Shown: positions 43,782 through 51,679 of the stretch, piece by piece
Position numbering within the stretch: position 1 is the first letter of the stretch
Layout: each line of letters begins with the position of its first letter
Origin: Corynebacterium jeddahense
GTDB lineage: Bacteria > Actinomycetota > Actinomycetes > Mycobacteriales > Mycobacteriaceae
Assembly: GCF_028609865.1 (NCBI RefSeq)
Contig: NZ_CP063194.1
Coordinates: 62,001 to 126,000, forward strand
Length of the DNA stretch: 64,000 bases
Reading direction: 5' to 3'
Translations under genes and position numbers: made by a program
The notes under the pieces: generated by a model
The model's input: the letters and a program-made list of their open reading frames with translations, nothing else
Database searches by the model: none
Told to the model about the DNA's origin: nothing

Positions 43782-45146
43782 CTAGTTCAGCTCGAGGCGG
43801 CGGGACATGTCGGAGGCGAAGACGCCGGTTGGGTCGATGGCGCGGCGGACCTCGAGCCAGTGCGGCAGCTCCGGGTACATCTGGTGGAACTTCTCCGGCG
43901 AGGTGCGCGACTCCTTGGCCAGGTAGAGGCGGCCGCCGAACTGCATGACCTGGTCGTCGAGGCGGTCGAGGAACGCGTTGAGGCCCGGGCGGATGGGGAA
44001 GTCGACGCAGACGTTCCAGCCCTTCATCGGGTAGGACAGCGGGGCCTTGTTGCCCTCGCCGAACAGCTTGAACACGTTGAGCGCGGAGTAGTGGCCGGAC
44101 GACTGGATGTCGTAGATGATGTCCTTGAACGGCTCGACCGCGTCGGTGGGCACGACGAACTGGTACTGCAGGAAGCCGGCCTTGCCGTAGCCGCGGTTCC
44201 ACTCGCCGATGAGGTCGAGCGGCTGGTAGAACTGCGTGAGGTTTTTCACGTCGTTGCGGCTCGGCTTGCCCATGAGGTAGTACGCCTCGCCGATGGCCAT
44301 GAGCGTGACCTTGTTCATGGTCCAAGAGGGGAAGATGTCCGGCACCGTCATCAGCTGCGGGGCGTTGAACTTCAGCGGGTCCTTCGCCAGCTTCGGCGCG
44401 TACTCCTTGAGCTGGTCCAGGGTGGCCAGCGAGCCGCGGGAGATGGTGGAGCGGCCGGTCTTCGGCGGGCCGGAGATGGCGTCGAACCAGGCGGAGGAGT
44501 ACGTGTAGTTCACCTCGGAGCCGTCGGAGTGGAACGCGATCGTCTCGTCGAGGGTGTCCGTGCGGTCGGTGTCCGCGATGAAGTAGGCGGTCTCCGTCTT
44601 GGTCATCTGGATGCGCGCGCGGAGGATGATGCCGGTCAGGCCCATGCCGCCGACGGTGGCCCAGAACAGCTCGTCCGACGGCTCGAGGTGCAGCACGCGC
44701 CCGTCCGCGACGAGCAGCTCCATGGACAGCACGTGGTTGCCAAAGGAGCCGGCGGAGTGGTGGTTCTTGCCGTGGATGTCCGGGCCGATCGCGCCGCCGA
44801 TGGTCACCTGGCGCGTGCCGGGCAGCACCGGGACCCACAGGCCGTAGGGCAGCGCGGCCTTCATGAGCTGGTCGAGGGTGACGCCCGCGTCGACGTCGAC
44901 AATGCCGCTGTCCGGGTCGATGGAGTGGATCCGGTTGAGCGGCGTCATGTCCACGACGAGGCCGCCGCCGTTCTGGGCCGGGTCGCCGTAGGAGCGGCCC
45001 ATGCCGCGGGCGATGACGCCGCGGCCGCGCTCGGCGGCCTCCTGCACAGCCTTCGCGATCGTGTCCACGTCCGCGGTGGAAAGCACCTGGGCGGTCGAGG
45101 GGGCCGTGCGGCCCCAGCCGTTGAGGGATCGGGTTGTCAGTTCCAT
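43782..45146 (-). CDS. dprE1: Decaprenylphosphoryl-beta-D-ribose oxidase DprE1
   Basis: 454 aa, a VAO-type FAD enzyme that oxidises the 2'-hydroxyl of decaprenyl-phosphoribose, the first half of the epimerisation to arabinose donor. The FAD-binding segment is [15 protein letters not shown], with the usual [16 protein letters not shown]. The substrate-site cysteine that benzothiazinones attack in mycobacteria is retained as Cys380 ([10 protein letters not shown]). The C-terminus [12 protein letters not shown] is near-invariant. TAGGGT seven bases before the ATG suggests a leaderless start and the main promoter of the dprE1-dprE2-aftA-emb run. Confidence 0.95.
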   Translation of the reverse strand: MELTTRSLNGWGRTAPSTAQVLSTADVDTIAKAVQEAAERGRGVIARGMGRSYGDPAQNGGGLVVDMTPLNRIHSIDPDSGIVDVDAGVTLDQLMKAALPYGLWVPVLPGTRQVTIGGAIGPDIHGKNHHSAGSFGNHVLSMELLVADGRVLHLEPSDELFWATVGGMGLTGIILRARIQMTKTETAYFIADTDRTDTLDETIAFHSDGSEVNYTYSSAWFDAISGPPKTGRSTISRGSLATLDQLKEYAPKLAKDPLKFNAPQLMTVPDIFPSWTMNKVTLMAIGEAYYLMGKPSRNDVKNLTQFYQPLDLIGEWNRGYGKAGFLQYQFVVPTDAVEPFKDIIYDIQSSGHYSALNVFKLFGEGNKAPLSYPMKGWNVCVDFPIRPGLNAFLDRLDDQVMQFGGRLYLAKESRTSPEKFHQMYPELPHWLEVRRAIDPTGVFASDMSRRLELN

Positions 45147-45167
45147 GCCCCCAACCCTACCGCCGGA

Positions 45168-45395
45168 TCAGAGGTCCATAATGCTGCGAATCTCCTCGGG
45201 CAGCTCTTCTTGGCTCGAAATCACAGGGCCGTCGTACTCGCGGAGGATCTCGTAGATCCGGCCGCGCCCCGTCGAGTCCACGAGCGGCAGTTCCTGCGCC
45301 ATGAGGCGGACCATGAAGTCGGACAGCGGGGCGGTGACGCGCTGCGCAGCCTCGTGGATCGCGTCGGGGTCGTCGCCTTGGTAATGCTTCCTCAT
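45168..45395 (-). CDS. Small hypothetical protein
   Basis: 75 aa, MRKHYQGDDPDAIHEAAQRV at the start. It is acidic, mainly helical, with no signal peptide or membrane segment, and I do not recognise it. It reads toward dprE1, 21 bp upstream of it on the same strand. TAGGCT (minus strand, 45409-45404) lies eight bases before its ATG and overlaps the -10 box of the divergent gene at 45421. Promoter placement and clean codon use make it likely to be real. Confidence 0.6.
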   Translation of the reverse strand: MRKHYQGDDPDAIHEAAQRVTAPLSDFMVRLMAQELPLVDSTGRGRIYEILREYDGPVISSQEELPEEIRSIMDL

Positions 45396-45403
45396 GTCGG
45401 ATC

Positions 45404-45413
45404 AGCCTATATT
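45404..45413. promoter_or_regulatory. Overlapping divergent -10 boxes at 45404-45413
   Basis: AGCCTATATT holds TAGGCT on the minus strand, eight bases from ATG 45395, and TATATT on the plus strand, seven bases from ATG 45421. They share one TA, as at 22717 and 28687. Confidence 0.55.
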
Positions 45414-45420
45414 GGGCGCC

Positions 45421-46203
45421 ATGTCCAGCACCCTCTACCGCTCCGACCACCTCGCACCGGTGATCCGCCTCGCGGACCGTCGCGCCGGCGCGACGCTGCT
45501 CGTGCGCGTCGGGCTGGTCTCGGACGACGTTGTCTACCGCTGGGTGGGCATCGACGAATCCACCACCATCGCCGAGTGCTGCGAGGTGGTGGGCACCGTC
45601 TTCGGCGTCGACGGGGTCGGCGCGGACGCGCCGCGGGGCCTCGAGCTTCACGACGTCCTCCGCACGCCCGGCGAATCCACCCATTTCTCGCGCGGCCTCT
45701 GGTCCTTCGAGATGCAGCTCGCGGACGTCTACCCGCGCGACGAGTCGACTCCACCGTCCGTCTGCGTCGCCGGCTCCGGCTCCTTCGGCGGCTACCCCTT
45801 CGACATCGCGGAGGTCAACGCCCGCCTCATGGGGGAGGTGCAGGTGGGCTGCCTGCGCGAGGAGGTGCGCGACTTCGTGGCGCGCGCCGAGAACCACGAC
45901 TTCGTGCCCCTCCTGCACGCCCTCGAGGTGGGGCGCGGCCCGCGCATCTCGCGCCTGCCCGTGGAGGCCGGTCGCCGCGAGCGCGACGCGTTCTGGGCGC
46001 TCGTCTTCGCCCACATCTGCTGCGCGGGCACCGACACCGCGACCATCGCCGAGGGGATCTTCGCCTCGCTCGGCTACGAGCCATTGCGTATCGACGCCCT
46101 CCGGTCCCTCTGCCCCTCCTCCCTCGCCGAGCTCGACCAGATCGCCGGCGACCGAAACCAGGCGGAGATGTTGGAGCTCTACCGGGAGCTGCTGCGCGGG
46201 TAG
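45421..46203 (+). CDS. Hypothetical protein, possible pRiA4b ORF-3-like domain
   Basis: 260 aa from ATG 45421. Residues of about 10-135 weakly recall the plasmid pRiA4b ORF-3-like domain: a strand-rich start (VVYRWVGIDESTTIAECCEVVGTVFG), then LWSFEMQLADVYPR and CVAGSGSFGGYPFDI. The C-terminal half is helical. The cellular role is unknown. It lies inside the arabinogalactan region between dprE1 and the gtrA-like gene, where mycobacteria have no equivalent that I recall. Its TAG stop forms the -10 box of the next gene. Confidence 0.6.
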   Translation: MSSTLYRSDHLAPVIRLADRRAGATLLVRVGLVSDDVVYRWVGIDESTTIAECCEVVGTVFGVDGVGADAPRGLELHDVLRTPGESTHFSRGLWSFEMQLADVYPRDESTPPSVCVAGSGSFGGYPFDIAEVNARLMGEVQVGCLREEVRDFVARAENHDFVPLLHALEVGRGPRISRLPVEAGRRERDAFWALVFAHICCAGTDTATIAEGIFASLGYEPLRIDALRSLCPSSLAELDQIAGDRNQAEMLELYRELLRG

Positions 46204-46206
46204 GGT
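46201..46206 (+). promoter_or_regulatory. -10 box TAGGGT built on the upstream stop codon
   Basis: TAG ends the gene at 45421 and begins TAGGGT, eight bases before GTG 46215 of the gtrA-like gene. It is the third case of this arrangement in the window. Confidence 0.45.
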
Positions 46207-46214
46207 ATTCGCCC

Positions 46215-46667
46215 GTGGCTTCATCTGGGTCCTTAAAGCAGCAGCTCGTGCCGTTCCTCGTCATCGGCGTCGGCTGCGCCGTCATCGACTTCGGCATCAC
46301 CAACACCCTCGACCAGTACATGGGCGTCCAGCGCGACCTGGCCAAGGTCGTGGGCTGGATCTTCGGCACCACCGCGGCGTACGTGCTCAACTCGAAGTAT
46401 TCGTTCAACGCGAAGATCGACTCGAAGAAGGCCGGCGCCGTCTTCGTGCTCTACGCCGTCACGCTCGGGGTGCAGGTGTTGTTGTAGCGGGTGACGGATG
46501 CACCCTTGGCGCGGTTAGGCCTGGTAAACCCATGGAAGAACGCCGTCTCCTTCATCATCGCGCAGGGCGTGGCTACGGTGACCAACTTCCTGCTCCAGCG
46601 CCACTGGATCTTCCGTGACTCCAAGGAATCTAAGGACGCCGGAAGTCCTCTCGCGCCCCCCGCCTGA
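46215..46667 (+). pseudogene. GtrA-family membrane protein gene interrupted by an amber stop (Rv3789-like)
   Basis: From GTG 46215 the frame reads VASSGSLKQQLVPFLVIGVG, then helix two (VVGWIFGTTAAYVLNSKYSF), and stops at TAG 46485-46487 after GVQVLL. In the same frame, without any shift, the protein would continue RVTDAPLARLG ... NAVSFIIAQGVATVTNFLLQ and RHWIFRD to TGA 46665-46667, giving four helices and about 149 residues as in GtrA proteins. The gene is thus whole except for one nonsense codon. In Mycobacterium tuberculosis the GtrA protein Rv3789, next to dprE1, is linked to arabinogalactan arabinosylation. The 3' end overlaps convergent glfT1. Confidence 0.85.
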
Positions 46668-47532
46668 GCAGCTTGAGCCACTGGACGAAGCCCTTCGGGT
46701 CCTTGCGCTCGAGGAGGAAGAACCAGCCGAAGCGCACGACCTCCTGCAGCTGCATCTTCTTCATGCCGCGCTGGTTGATGATGTAGCCGCGGTTGCGGTA
46801 CGTGAAGTAGCGCTTTGTCGGGTTGTCCGGGAACTGCGCGTGGGCGCGCCCGCCCATGATCGGGTGGAACTCGCCCGAGCCGTCCGGGTGCAGGTAGAAC
46901 GTGGTCAGCGCCGTGCCGTACTTCAGGCCCGACTGGGCGAGGCGGCGGTGGTACTCCACCTCGTCGCCCCGGATGAACAGGCGGTAGTCCGGCACGCCGA
47001 TGCGCTCCATGGCTGCGGCGCTGATGAGCGCGCCGTTGAACAGGCTGGCGTACTGGGGGAGGAAGTCGCCCTCGAGCTCGTCCACGCGCCGGTGCCAGGT
47101 GGTGCCCTGCCGCAGCGGGAAGGCGAGCTTCGCCGGGTCATCGATGTTCGCCACGACCGGGGAGACCTGCGCGAGCTGGTGCTGCGCGGCGGTGCGGTAG
47201 AGCTCCTCGAGGACGTGCTCGTCGGCGGGGCGGCCGTCGTCGTCGGCGCACCAGATCGCGTCCGCTCCGAGCGCGAGGGCGTGGAGGAAGCCGTAGGCGA
47301 AGCCGCCCGCGCCGCCGAGGTTGGTGCGGCTGGGCAGGTAGACGGCGCGGTCGGCCGCGAGGGCGTCGATAAGCTGCCTGACCTCCTCCTGCGCCCCGTT
47401 GTCCACCACGATCACCCAGTCCACCGGGTGGGTCTGGCCCACCACCTGCTCCAGCGAGTGTTTGAGCAGCTCAACGCGGTGGTGGGTGACAATCACGGCG
47501 GCGGTGGTGCCGTTCGGGTTCAGCGCGGTCAT
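46630..47532 (-). CDS. glfT1: Galactofuranosyltransferase GlfT1
   Basis: 300 aa from ATG 47532, a GT2-type (GT-A fold) enzyme that puts the first galactofuranose residues on the arabinogalactan linker. The family start is AAVIVTHHRVELLKHSLEQV. The metal/donor site is the acidic DDD in WCADDDGRP, FNGALISAAAMERIG follows, and the acceptor region has FIRGDEVEYHRRL. Length fits mycobacterial GlfT1 (about 304). It acts at the inner face of the membrane, before export by Wzm/Wzt. CACAAT lies seven bases upstream of the start. Confidence 0.93.
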   Translation of the reverse strand: MTALNPNGTTAAVIVTHHRVELLKHSLEQVVGQTHPVDWVIVVDNGAQEEVRQLIDALAADRAVYLPSRTNLGGAGGFAYGFLHALALGADAIWCADDDGRPADEHVLEELYRTAAQHQLAQVSPVVANIDDPAKLAFPLRQGTTWHRRVDELEGDFLPQYASLFNGALISAAAMERIGVPDYRLFIRGDEVEYHRRLAQSGLKYGTALTTFYLHPDGSGEFHPIMGGRAHAQFPDNPTKRYFTYRNRGYIINQRGMKKMQLQEVVRFGWFFLLERKDPKGFVQWLKLLRRGAREDFRRP

Positions 47533-47586
47533 GGGGTTTATTGTGCCCGAGGGAACCGCGGGGGTGTCGGTTGCGTCTGATTGGAC

Positions 47587-48576
47587 ATGGTGAATTTGCA
47601 CGACGGCATGAATGTGAAGTTCGCGGCGGTTCTGGTGCACGAGTCCCAGCGCGTGGGAGGGGCCGGGTACACGCGGGTGAGCGCGAAACGGTACGTGGCG
47701 GCCGAGCACTGCCGGGAGCCGTGGCAGGTGGACCTTGGCGCCCGGTACCACCCGCGCGGGGTGGAGTATGCGGCTCCGGCGGCTGCCCGCGCCGTCGCGC
47801 ACGCGGTCGAGCGGCCGGGGTGCGTGGTCGGCGGGTTCTCGGCGCTGGCGCTGTACGGGCAGCCGTACCTCGTGGAGGGGGCGGACACGCTGCTGTTTTC
47901 GCCGACGGCGCCGCGGTCTACCCAAGGCGGCGAGCTGACCCCGACGGTGCGGCGCCCGTCCCGCGCGGTGTCCTCGACGTGGACGCTCACCCACCGCGGC
48001 GTGTCATTCAGGGCGGCGGCCCCCGCCGACGCGGTGGTCCAGGCGTTGCAGCAGGTCAGGCGTGGCGAGCACGGGTGGGGCACGGTCAAGGTCGCCGGCT
48101 GGGAGCCGCGCGATGTGATGGCGCTCCAGCTCATCGACTGCGCCCGGCGCTTCCTGGACGTCTCCGCGCCGGACGTCCTGGGCGCGGCGCGCGGCAAGGT
48201 GGATGCGAAGTGGTTGCGCCCGCTGCTGGCCAGCAGCAGCGCCCTCGCCGACTCGCCGAAAGAAACCGAGATGCGCCTCCTGGTCACGGCGCTCGCGCAC
48301 CGGTACGGCTACACGGTCCGGGAACAGATGCCGCTCATCGTCGACGGCGAGATTGTGACGGTGTTTGACCTGGCAATTCCGGAGCTCCAGATCGCCATCA
48401 TGTACGACGGCGAGCACCACTGGGAATGGAAGCAGCGCAACAAGGACTCGTCGATCAACCTCAAGATCGCCAGCGCCGGGTGGACGCCGGCCCGCTGCTC
48501 CTCGACGACGATGTTCGAGTGCCTCGCCTTCATCGAGGAGGTCATGCAGAAAAGTTCAGCCCAGCGGCCCGCGTGA
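47587..48576 (+). CDS. AbiEi-like / DUF559 nuclease-fold protein
   Basis: About 329 aa from ATG 47587; TTG 47581 and ATG 47608 are alternatives. The N-terminal part has the AbiEi-like layout (RAVAHAVERPGCVVGGFSALALYG). The C-terminal 90 residues resemble a VSR/DUF559 nuclease: ETEMRLLVTALAHRYGY, then VFDLAIPELQIAIMYDGEHH. In the latter, E-x-D of the homologue is replaced by MYDGE, so activity is uncertain. It sits between glfT1 and wzt, interrupting the wall-polysaccharide genes as an apparent insertion. It is a relative of the genes at 10965 and 15726. Confidence 0.7.
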   Translation: MVNLHDGMNVKFAAVLVHESQRVGGAGYTRVSAKRYVAAEHCREPWQVDLGARYHPRGVEYAAPAAARAVAHAVERPGCVVGGFSALALYGQPYLVEGADTLLFSPTAPRSTQGGELTPTVRRPSRAVSSTWTLTHRGVSFRAAAPADAVVQALQQVRRGEHGWGTVKVAGWEPRDVMALQLIDCARRFLDVSAPDVLGAARGKVDAKWLRPLLASSSALADSPKETEMRLLVTALAHRYGYTVREQMPLIVDGEIVTVFDLAIPELQIAIMYDGEHHWEWKQRNKDSSINLKIASAGWTPARCSSTTMFECLAFIEEVMQKSSAQRPA

Positions 48577-48663
48577 CTGAACTATTCCGCCGGGCACCCG
48601 CAGCCGAGCTGGGGAAACTGAACAATTTGGCGCTGGCCCCCGGATAGTTCAGGGGCGGCTGAA

Positions 48664-49464
48664 CTATTCGACGTCAGCTTCGCCCCGGAACCGCTCCACC
48701 AAGTCCCCGACGTACCGGCCGGCCTCCGGGCCCTCGTAGGCGCCCACCACGTCGGCGACCAGGCCCGCTTCGCGGATCTCGCCGTGGTCGACCCACAGCG
48801 CGGTGTTGCACAGCTGCGCCAGGAAGTCGTTGGAGTGGGACGCGAAGACCAGGATGCCGGAGCGCTCCACCATCTCGGCGAGGCGGACGCGGGCCTTGGC
48901 CATGAAGGCGGCGTCGACGGCGCCGATGCCCTCGTCCAACAACAAAATCTCCGGCTCGATGGAGGTGACCACGCCCAGGGCCAGGCGAACCCGCATGCCG
49001 GTGGAGTAGGTCCGGAGCGGCATGGAGAGGTAGTCGCCCAGCTCGGAGAACTCGGCGATCTCGTCCATCTTCGCCTTCATCTGCCTGCGCGTCTGGCCCA
49101 AAAATAGGCCGCGGATGATGATGTTCTCGTAGCCGGAGATCTCCGGGTCCATGCCCACGCCGAGGTCGAAGACGGGGGCGACGCGACCGCGCACGTCGGC
49201 GACGCCGCGGGTGGGCTCGTAGATGCCGGAGAGCAGGCGCAGCAGCGTCGACTTGCCGGCGCCGTTGTGGCCGACGAGACCGACGCGGTCGCCCTCGCGA
49301 AGGTGCAGGTTGATGTCTCGAAGCGCCTCGACGACCACGGTGTTCGAGTCGTTCTTGCCGATCTTGCCGCCGGCGGTGGACATCATCGCCTTCTTCAGGG
49401 ACCGGGACTTTGCGTCGAAGATGGGGAAGTCGACGCAGGCGTTGTAGGTGTCGATGGAAACCAC
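48664..49464 (-). CDS. wzt: Polysaccharide ABC exporter ATPase (Wzt/RfbE)
   Basis: 266 aa. Walker A is GHNGAGKS, the signature is YSTGMRVRLALG, Walker B is ILLLDEG and the switch His is in FASHSN. The N-terminal 40 residues (VSIDTYNACVDFPIFD) and the lack of a C-terminal carbohydrate-binding domain match the galactan exporter ATPases of mycolate bacteria. With Wzm it is thought to flip lipid-linked galactan across the membrane. It starts nine bases after the wzm stop. Confidence 0.93.
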   Translation of the reverse strand: MVSIDTYNACVDFPIFDAKSRSLKKAMMSTAGGKIGKNDSNTVVVEALRDINLHLREGDRVGLVGHNGAGKSTLLRLLSGIYEPTRGVADVRGRVAPVFDLGVGMDPEISGYENIIIRGLFLGQTRRQMKAKMDEIAEFSELGDYLSMPLRTYSTGMRVRLALGVVTSIEPEILLLDEGIGAVDAAFMAKARVRLAEMVERSGILVFASHSNDFLAQLCNTALWVDHGEIREAGLVADVVGAYEGPEAGRYVGDLVERFRGEADVE

Positions 49465-49473
49465 GGCAAACTC

Positions 49474-50361
49474 CTAAACCCAGTAGGGGACGCGGAAGCG
49501 CCAACGCTTCATGGCCAGCAGCGTCACCAGCACGCCGACCACCGTGCAGGCGAGCACCACGAGCCAGTGGTAGCCGGCGACGGGCTGGCCGATGAGCGGC
49601 GCGCGGACGATCTCGAGGTAGTGGTAGAGCGGGTTGATCTCCGCGAGCATCGCCCGCTTCTCGACGGCTCCGCCTTGCTCCTTGAGCGTCCGGGTCGTCC
49701 AGACAATCGGGGTGACGTAGAACAGCAGCTGAACCAGGGCCTCGAGCAGCGGCGCGACGTCTCGGAAGCGGGTGGCGATCATGCCGAAGAACATGGCCAC
49801 CCACACCCCGTTGACCACCAATAACAACAGGCCGGGGAGGAACAGCCAGAAGTTCCAGCCGAGGTGGATGCGGAAGATGAACACGAGCAGCAGCCAGATG
49901 ATCATGTTGTGCGCCAAGAACAGCAGCTGGCGCCACACGAGGCGGTAGACGTGCACGGACAGGGCGGAGGGGAGCTGCTTGATCAGGCCCTCGTTCTCGA
50001 TGAACACGTTCGCGCCGTCCTTGATGCACCCGGAGATGAAGCCCCAGATGATGAAGCCGACGGTGACGTGCGGGAGGAAGTCCGGCACGGAGATCTGGAA
50101 GAGCATGGAGTAGAGCAGCCCAAGCGCGAGCGACATCACGCCGGTGGCGATGGTGATCCATAGCGGGCCGAGCGTCGAGCGGCGGTAGCGCTGCTTGATG
50201 TCCTGCCAGCCCAGCTGCAGCCAGAGCTCGTGCTGGCCCCAGCCGCGGACGAGGTCGTCGAACGCCTTGCGGAAGGTCTTCGACTTCGAGGGTGGGGTGT
50301 CGTCGCCGGGCGCGCTGGTCATCCGGGCGACGTCTGCGCGCAGCTGTTCTACGTTGTGCAC
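49474..50361 (-). CDS. wzm: Polysaccharide ABC exporter permease (Wzm/RfbD)
   Basis: 295 aa from GTG 50361. ABC-2-type permease with six helices: LGWQDIKQRYRRSTLGPLW is the cytoplasmic coupling segment of O-antigen/galactan exporters, and LLFYVTPIVW is the conserved fifth-helix motif. TAGGGT lies exactly seven bases before GTG 50361, which supports this leaderless start over the in-frame GTG at 50370 that would overlap the box. It works with Wzt to export galactan for arabinogalactan assembly. Confidence 0.92.
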   Translation of the reverse strand: MHNVEQLRADVARMTSAPGDDTPPSKSKTFRKAFDDLVRGWGQHELWLQLGWQDIKQRYRRSTLGPLWITIATGVMSLALGLLYSMLFQISVPDFLPHVTVGFIIWGFISGCIKDGANVFIENEGLIKQLPSALSVHVYRLVWRQLLFLAHNMIIWLLLVFIFRIHLGWNFWLFLPGLLLLVVNGVWVAMFFGMIATRFRDVAPLLEALVQLLFYVTPIVWTTRTLKEQGGAVEKRAMLAEINPLYHYLEIVRAPLIGQPVAGYHWLVVLACTVVGVLVTLLAMKRWRFRVPYWV

Positions 50362-50467
50362 GCTGTTCACCCTAGTGCACCGGATTTCCGCGCCCGAGCT
50401 GGCGGTGTGCGCTGTATCAGACGCCCGTGCATAATTGGGGGCGTTCTTGCGTGAAGGGAGGCTGGCC

Positions 50468-51679
50468 GTGGCGTACGACGTGTGGGGGGTACGCGGGTTG
50501 TACACGTCGCTGGGCAGCGGCTGGACGTACCTCAACGCCCACGACACCCCGCAGATCCCGGAGAAGGTCGCCTCGGCGGTGGCACGCAGCTTCCGCTCCG
50601 CCGCGTCGGTGCCGCCGCCGGAGCCCGCGCTCGGCTCGCACTCGAAGCACTCGGCGGGCCAGCCCGAGGGGGCGGGATACCCGGCGGCGGCGCGCCGGGC
50701 GATCGCGGACCTCGCGGGCGTCGCGCCGGACCAGGTGGTGCTCGGCCCGAGCGTGCCGGCCCTGTACGCGGCGCTCGTCGCGGCGATGAAGCCGATGTTG
50801 CGCCGCAGCTCCGCGATCGTGCTCAACCCGCTCGACCGCCCGGAGCTCACCGCCCAGCTGCGGCGCGCGGACGCGAAGGCGGCGTGGGCGCAGGCGGACC
50901 TGGCCACGGGCGACCTGCCCGCCTGGCAGTACGCGGACATCGCGGACGGCTCGACGCGGCTGGTGTCGGTGCCGGCGGCGCACGCGGAGCTGGGCAATGT
51001 CGTGGGTGTTGCGGACATCGCCGAGGCGGTGCGGGAGCGCTCGCGGGCGTGGGTGCTTGTCGACGCGACCGCGTACGCCCCGTACAGGCCCCTCGACTTG
51101 GACGCGTGGGGCGCTGACGTCGCGGCGGTGGACATGGCGCAGCTCGGCGGGCCGGAGATCGCGGCCCTGATCTTCCGGGACGCGGCGATGTTCAAGCGGC
51201 TGGACACCGAGGCGCTGGAGCTCGAGGTCTCGCCGGGGCTGGCCGGGGGCGTGCCGGCGGTGGTGGACCACTACGCGTCGTTGGTGGCGGGGCCGGCCGG
51301 GAGGGCGTCGAGACGCAATCGCTTGAAGCACTCGATGGGGGAGACGACGGCCTACCTCAACGGGCTGCGCGACGACCTGCACACGTTTCTGGGCACGCTG
51401 CCCGCGGTGCACATCGTGGGCGTGAGCGGCGAGGCGGCGGCGGACGCGCGCGTGGAGCGCATTCCGCGCCTCGCGTTTGGCGTGACCGGGGTACCCTCGC
51501 AGACTGTGCTGCAGCGCCTCACCGCGAACGGGATCGTGGCCACGCGCACGCGCGACTGCCAGCTGCTCGAGGACATGGGCGTGGCCGACATGGGCGGCGC
51601 AGTGACCATCGCGATGTCGCCGTTTAACACCCAGAACGACATCGAGCAGCTCGTGCGGACGGTGGCCTCTCTGGCCTAG
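50468..51679 (+). CDS. Aminotransferase class V-fold protein lacking the PLP lysine (Rv3778c-like)
   Basis: 403 aa from GTG 50468 (GGGAGG seven bases upstream). The class V/cysteine-desulfurase fold is recognisable: VLGPSVPALYAAL, TRLVSVPAAHAELGNVVG (where such enzymes have S-N-x-x-G), VLVDATAYAPYRPLDLDAWG and the tail TPFNTQNDIEQLVR-like SPFNTQNDIEQLV. Where the PLP lysine should be (Y/H-K-x-x-G-P), the protein reads A-Q225-L-G-G-P, so PLP cannot bind as a Schiff base. The gene recalls Rv3778c of M. tuberculosis in place and sequence. The role is unknown; it may be a non-catalytic scaffold. It is convergent with the next gene and overlaps it by four bases. Confidence 0.8.
   Translation: MAYDVWGVRGLYTSLGSGWTYLNAHDTPQIPEKVASAVARSFRSAASVPPPEPALGSHSKHSAGQPEGAGYPAAARRAIADLAGVAPDQVVLGPSVPALYAALVAAMKPMLRRSSAIVLNPLDRPELTAQLRRADAKAAWAQADLATGDLPAWQYADIADGSTRLVSVPAAHAELGNVVGVADIAEAVRERSRAWVLVDATAYAPYRPLDLDAWGADVAAVDMAQLGGPEIAALIFRDAAMFKRLDTEALELEVSPGLAGGVPAVVDHYASLVAGPAGRASRRNRLKHSMGETTAYLNGLRDDLHTFLGTLPAVHIVGVSGEAAADARVERIPRLAFGVTGVPSQTVLQRLTANGIVATRTRDCQLLEDMGVADMGGAVTIAMSPFNTQNDIEQLVRTVASLA

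Noticed and set aside
46485..46487. TAG decoded as pyrrolysine or by programmed readthrough
   Set aside because: Actinobacteria of this type are not known to use pyrrolysine, and no readthrough signal or structure is evident; nonsense mutation or error is simpler.
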